Shown: positions 60,964-64,000 of the stretch, piece by piece
Numbering within the stretch: position 1 is the first letter of the stretch
Layout of the letters: each line of letters starts with the position of its first letter
NCBI GenBank assembly: GCA_963846475.1
Contig: CAWJVZ010000004.1
Span: forward strand, 3,658,001 to 3,722,000
Source of the DNA: DASWJZ01 sp963846475
GTDB lineage: Bacteria; Pseudomonadota; Alphaproteobacteria; Rhizobiales; Afifellaceae
Reading direction: 5' to 3'
DNA length: 64,000 nucleotides
Translations under genes and position numbers: made by a program
The notes under the pieces: generated by a model
Databases searched by the model: none
The model's input: the letters and a program-made list of their open reading frames with translations, nothing else
Told to the model about the DNA's origin: nothing

Positions 60964-61960
60964 ATGCGGGTCGGCATAACCGTCTCCACTCTCGGCCACC
61001 TGGCCATCCTCGGATTTGGCTTCATCGCCTTCCCTGACGCAGAGCCCTTCCAGGCCGAGAAGATCGAGGCGCTGCCCATCGATCTGGTGACCATTGCCGA
61101 GTTCACCGATCTCGCCGAGGGCAACAAGCGGGCCGAGATTGCGCCGGAGGAGAAGTCCCCAGCCGAAGCCGCAGGTTCAAGCGGAGGTGCCGGCGCCGCA
61201 ACCTGCCGAGAAGCCGGCCGAGCAGCCGGTCCAGGCGGCCCGCCAGCCGACCCCGCCGCCGCCACCCCCGCCGGAGCCGGAGGCCGAACCCGAGCCTGAG
61301 CCGGAGCCTGAGGAGGTGGCTGCACTGCCCGAGCCGGTCGAGCCCGAGCCGCTGCCGGCTGAGGAGCCGCCGCCCGAGCCGGCCGCCGAGCCCGATCCGC
61401 CGGCGCCGGTCGAGGCACGCGTGCCGCGCGCCCGTCCCAAGCCGCCCGAGCAACTCGCGCAGCCCGAGCCGCTAAAACCTGCGACTGCCCGTGCAGTCGC
61501 CAAGCCGATGCAGCCGGAAGAGGATTTCAACCCCGATGAGATCGCTGCGCTGCTGGACAAGCGGGACCCCGCGGGCGGCGGTGATCCCGTGCCGGTCGAT
61601 GAGCCGCAGACGCTCGGCTCCATCGACGGCCACGCCAACGCCGAGATGACGCAGAGCGAGCTCGCCGCCCTGCAGGCCCGCCTGTATCAGTGCTGGAACC
61701 CGCCGGTCGGCGTGCGCGAGGCCAGCTCGCTTGTCGTGACGGTGCGCATCAGCCTGCTGCAGGACGGCTCGCTCGCCGGCCAGCCGCAATTGCTCAGCGT
61801 CGGGATGGTAAGCGATCCGCTGTCGCAGGTGGCGGCGGAGAGCGCGATCCGCGCCGTCGTCCAGTGCTCGCCCTTCGGCGACATACTCCGGCCAGAAAAA
61901 TACGCTCTCTGGCGGGAGATCGACTTCGTTTTTGACCCCCGGCAGATGCTCGGCGGCTAA
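60964..61960 (+). CDS. tolA: TolA-like energy-transducing protein, one-base insertion near 61157
   Basis: N-terminal signal-anchor helix (VGITVSTLGHLAILGFGFIA), then an extra C in a CCCC run at about 61157 shifts the frame. The protein continues as a long Pro/Glu/Ala-rich periplasm-spanning linker (repeats of PEPEAEPEPEPE type) and a C-terminal domain (LQARLYQCWNPPVGVREASS ... AIRAVVQCSPF) with two cysteines. Restored length about 331 residues. It links the TolQR motor to TolB/Pal. The insertion is probably a sequence error. Confidence 0.92.
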
Positions 61961-61980
61961 TTTTCGGGAGCTTGCTCGTG

Positions 61981-63318
61981 ATGAATTTCGTCAATCCGGC
62001 CCTTGTCTTTCGACTGGCCATGCTGCTGGCGATGGCCGTTTCGGCGATCGGATTTGCCGGCAGAGCGGCGGCGCAGCTTCGCGTCGACATCACCCAGGGC
62101 AACCTCCAGCCCATGCCGATCGCCATCCCGCCCTTCGTCGGCGCCGGCGGCGGGGTCGACGAGCTCAGCCAGAACGTCGCCCAGGTCGTCACCGCCGATC
62201 TGAAGCGCTCCGGGCTTTTCGCTCCCGTCGATCCGGCCGCCTTTATCGAGCGGGTCGTGCCGCCGAGCGTCACGCCGAACTTCGTCAACTGGCGCCCGCT
62301 GAATGCCCAGGCGCTGGTCTCCGGCAGCGTCACCCCGACCGGCGATGGCCGCGTGATGGCGGAATACCGGCTGTGGGACGTGGCCACCGGCCAGTATCTG
62401 GCGGGAAAGCAGTTCTTCGCCTCGCCCGACAACTGGCGCCGGCTCGCCCACATCATCGCCGATTCCGTCTACGAGCGGCTCACCGGCGAGAAGGGTTATT
62501 TCGACACCCGCATCGCCTTCGTCGACGAGACCGGCGGCAAGGCGCAGCGCGTCAAGCGCCTGGCCATCATGGACCAGGACGGCGCCAATGTGCGCTACAT
62601 CACCAACGGCCAGGATCTCGTGCTGACTCCGCGCTTCTCGCCGCAGCGGCAGGAACTCGCCTATGCGACGCTGACCGGCGGGGACTGGCACGTCTATCTC
62701 GTCAACATCGAGACGGGCCAGACCGAGCATGTCGGCAATTTTCCCAACATGGCCTACAGCCCGCGCTTCTCGCCGGACGGCCAGCAACTGGTCCTCTCGC
62801 TGCAGCAGGGCGGCAACGCCAACATCTATCGGTTCGACCTTCGCACCAAGCAGCTGACCCGCCTCACCGACTCCCCGTCGATCGACACGGCGCCGTCCTA
62901 TTCGCCGGACGGCAGCCGGATCGTCTTCGAATCCGACCGCGGCGGCCAGCAGCAGCTCTACGTGATGAGCGCGGCCGGCGGCCCGGCGCAGCGCATCAGC
63001 TTCGGTCCCGGCCGCTACGGCACGCCCGTCTGGTCGCCGCGCGGCGACGTCATCGCCTTCACCAAGCAGGAAGGCGGCAGCTTCAAGATCGGCGTGATTC
63101 GGCCGGACGGCTCGGGCGAGCGGATCCTCACCGAGGGTTATCACAACGAGGGGCCGACCTGGGCGCCCAACGGCCGCGTGCTGATGTTCTTCCGCGACAC
63201 CGGCGGGGCAAATGGTGGGCCGCAGCTCTGGTCGGTCGACATCACCGGCTATAACGAGCAGATGGTGCCGACCCCGAGCTTCGCCTCCGACCCGGCGTGG
63301 TCGCCGCTGCTCAGCTGA
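61981..63318 (+). CDS. tolB: Tol-Pal system beta-propeller protein TolB
   Basis: 445 residues from ATG 61981; a GTG at 61978 is equally close to the GGGAG ribosome site. Signal peptide (about 1-32, ending GRAAA), N-terminal domain QLRVDITQGNLQPMPIAIPP, and a six-bladed propeller with repeated YSPRFSPDGQQLVLS-type strands (TPRFSPQRQELAYATLTGG, APSYSPDGSRIVFESDRGG). Periplasmic; binds Pal and TolA. Confidence 0.97.
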   Translation: MNFVNPALVFRLAMLLAMAVSAIGFAGRAAAQLRVDITQGNLQPMPIAIPPFVGAGGGVDELSQNVAQVVTADLKRSGLFAPVDPAAFIERVVPPSVTPNFVNWRPLNAQALVSGSVTPTGDGRVMAEYRLWDVATGQYLAGKQFFASPDNWRRLAHIIADSVYERLTGEKGYFDTRIAFVDETGGKAQRVKRLAIMDQDGANVRYITNGQDLVLTPRFSPQRQELAYATLTGGDWHVYLVNIETGQTEHVGNFPNMAYSPRFSPDGQQLVLSLQQGGNANIYRFDLRTKQLTRLTDSPSIDTAPSYSPDGSRIVFESDRGGQQQLYVMSAAGGPAQRISFGPGRYGTPVWSPRGDVIAFTKQEGGSFKIGVIRPDGSGERILTEGYHNEGPTWAPNGRVLMFFRDTGGANGGPQLWSVDITGYNEQMVPTPSFASDPAWSPLLS

Positions 63319-63422
63319 CCGCCGGCGCGGCTTCATCTCCGGTTAACCCTGATTCTTGACCGGCGGTTAACCATCGCATGGTTACCTCGGCCTCAACATT
63401 CTGAGTTAAGGAGTTAACGGCA
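63319..63422 (+). promoter_or_regulatory. tolB-pal spacer with TTAACC motifs and a dyad
   Basis: 104 bp with several TTAACC elements. TTAACCAT at 63367-63374 forms part of a perfect 7-bp dyad, TAACCAT-CGC-ATGGTTA. The first is the CtrA half-site sequence also seen before tolQ. A separate pal promoter is plausible; AAGGAG precedes the pal ATG. Confidence 0.4.
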
Positions 63423-63914
63423 ATGCCGTTCAGCCTGTCCGTTCGGAGCGTTTTCGCCGTCCTCATGCTCGCGGTTTCGCTCGTCGCCGCGGGCTGCGCC
63501 GGCAAGCAGAAGGGCCTTGAGGGCAATTTGGCCGGCGGCGCGGCGACGCCGGGCAGCGCGCAGGATTTTCAGGTGAACGTCGGCGACCGGGTCTTCTTCG
63601 AGACCGATTCGTCCAACCTGACTCCGCAATCCATGGCGACGCTCGACCGGCAGGTGCAGTGGCTGAACCAGTATCCGCGCTACTCCTTCACCATCGAGGG
63701 CCACGCCGACGAGCGCGGCACGCGCGAATACAATCTGGCGCTGGGTGCCCGCCGCGCCACCGCGGCGCGCGACTACATGGTCGCTCGCGGCATCCCCGCC
63801 CAGCGCATGCGCACCATTTCCTACGGCAAGGAACGCCCGGTCGCGGTGTGCGACGACATCTCCTGCTGGTCGCAGAACCGCCGCGCCGTTACCGTGCTCG
63901 ACGCCGGCGGCTGA
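63423..63914 (+). CDS. pal: Peptidoglycan-associated lipoprotein Pal
   Basis: 163 residues. Lipoprotein signal with lipobox VAAGC (C25), a short linker, then an OmpA-type peptidoglycan-binding domain: VFFETDSSNLTPQSMATLDR and IEGHADERGTREYNLALGAR. It anchors the outer membrane to the wall during division. Ends the tol-pal cluster before a strong terminator. Confidence 0.97.
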   Translation: MPFSLSVRSVFAVLMLAVSLVAAGCAGKQKGLEGNLAGGAATPGSAQDFQVNVGDRVFFETDSSNLTPQSMATLDRQVQWLNQYPRYSFTIEGHADERGTREYNLALGARRATAARDYMVARGIPAQRMRTISYGKERPVAVCDDISCWSQNRRAVTVLDAGG

Positions 63915-63934
63915 CGCCAAGTCAGACCTGATTT

Positions 63935-63964
63935 GAGGCCCGCCCGCCACGGCGGGCCTCTTTT
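63935..63964 (+). terminator. Intrinsic terminator of the tol-pal cluster
   Basis: Perfect 10-bp stem GAGGCCCGCC/GGCGGGCCTC (63935-63960, loop CGCCAC) followed by TTTT, 21 nt after the pal stop. Confidence 0.93.
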
Positions 63965-64000
63965 CGTTGCGGCGCGGCCCGGCGTCGCAGTTTGGCCGAA

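Overview
The window is a high-GC stretch of an alphaproteobacterial chromosome, most probably from the order Hyphomicrobiales (Rhizobiales). Several loci point there together: the cell-cycle genes rcdA (DUF1465) and trcR (DUF1013) near a DUF1192 gene; a split three-gene transhydrogenase (pntAA, pntAB, pntB) preceded by an aa3 oxidase subunit IV gene; the chain fau, ymdB, yebC, ruvC-ruvA-ruvB, ybgC, tolQ-tolR-tolA-tolB-pal; DUF4164 next to zapA; and CtrA-like TTAA-N7-TTAA motifs. The genus cannot be told. No rRNA, tRNA, CRISPR array, transposase or prophage was recognised. Almost all of it is housekeeping DNA, tightly packed, with many 4-nt stop/start overlaps.

Layout. 0-2.4 kb: a coupled cluster of small membrane/stress proteins (holin family, DUF3618). 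2.4-11.5 kb: AI-2E family permease, AarF/UbiB-like kinase, adenylate cyclase, a LysR gene with a secreted cyclophilin-like protein and an exported hydrolase, and a fluoroacetate-dehalogenase-like enzyme. 11.6-15.5 kb: the pnt operon, interrupted by a HEPN-MNT toxin-antitoxin pair. 15.5-17.5 kb: lipase-like hydrolase, TPR lipoprotein, rpsU. 17.7-26.3 kb: a minus-strand central-carbon operon tkt-gap-(three unknown small genes)-pgk-GNAT-fba-thiE-like-Sel1. 26.5-31 kb: DUF4164-zapA, a TauE-type permease, two DUF465 genes, purE-purK and two tiny membrane proteins. 31-38.4 kb: efp, suhB-like, a MotA/ExbB plus MotB/OmpA-like pair, a DUF6798-like membrane protein, an ABC exporter and rpmE. 38.5-46.3 kb: a large unknown protein, rcdA, DUF1192, quinone oxidoreductase, an unknown DGDWD protein, trcR, a second TauE-type permease, then a 0.7-kb non-coding stretch with a candidate structured RNA. 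46.3-56.1 kb: yebC, a phosphotransferase-fold kinase, a GFA enzyme, ymdB, fau, a probable 6S RNA, prpE, an AT-richer trypsin-like protease, DUF1902, clpS, an SDR, a VOC protein and a WYL regulator. 56.1-64 kb: ruvC-[vapB-vapC]-ruvA-ruvB-ybgC-tolQRAB-pal.

Two features stand out. First, two unrelated toxin-antitoxin modules (HEPN-MNT and VapBC) sit between genes of two housekeeping operons, and both end in an ATGA overlap with the next housekeeping gene, so translation of pntB and of ruvA appears coupled to the toxin gene. Second, about twenty single-base indels break genes that should be intact (efp, suhB-like, the MotA/MotB-like pair, an ABC exporter, ruvA, ruvB, tolA). They cluster at 31.3-37.2 kb, and the protein sequence continues cleanly in the next frame each time. 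Sequence or assembly error is the likeliest cause, and these genes are annotated here across the breaks.

Other points: a near-consensus CtrA site just upstream of rcdA, a non-coding block at 45.3-45.97 kb with strong secondary structure and an intrinsic terminator, and two copies of a composite multi-hairpin repeat (45.3 and 50.4 kb).
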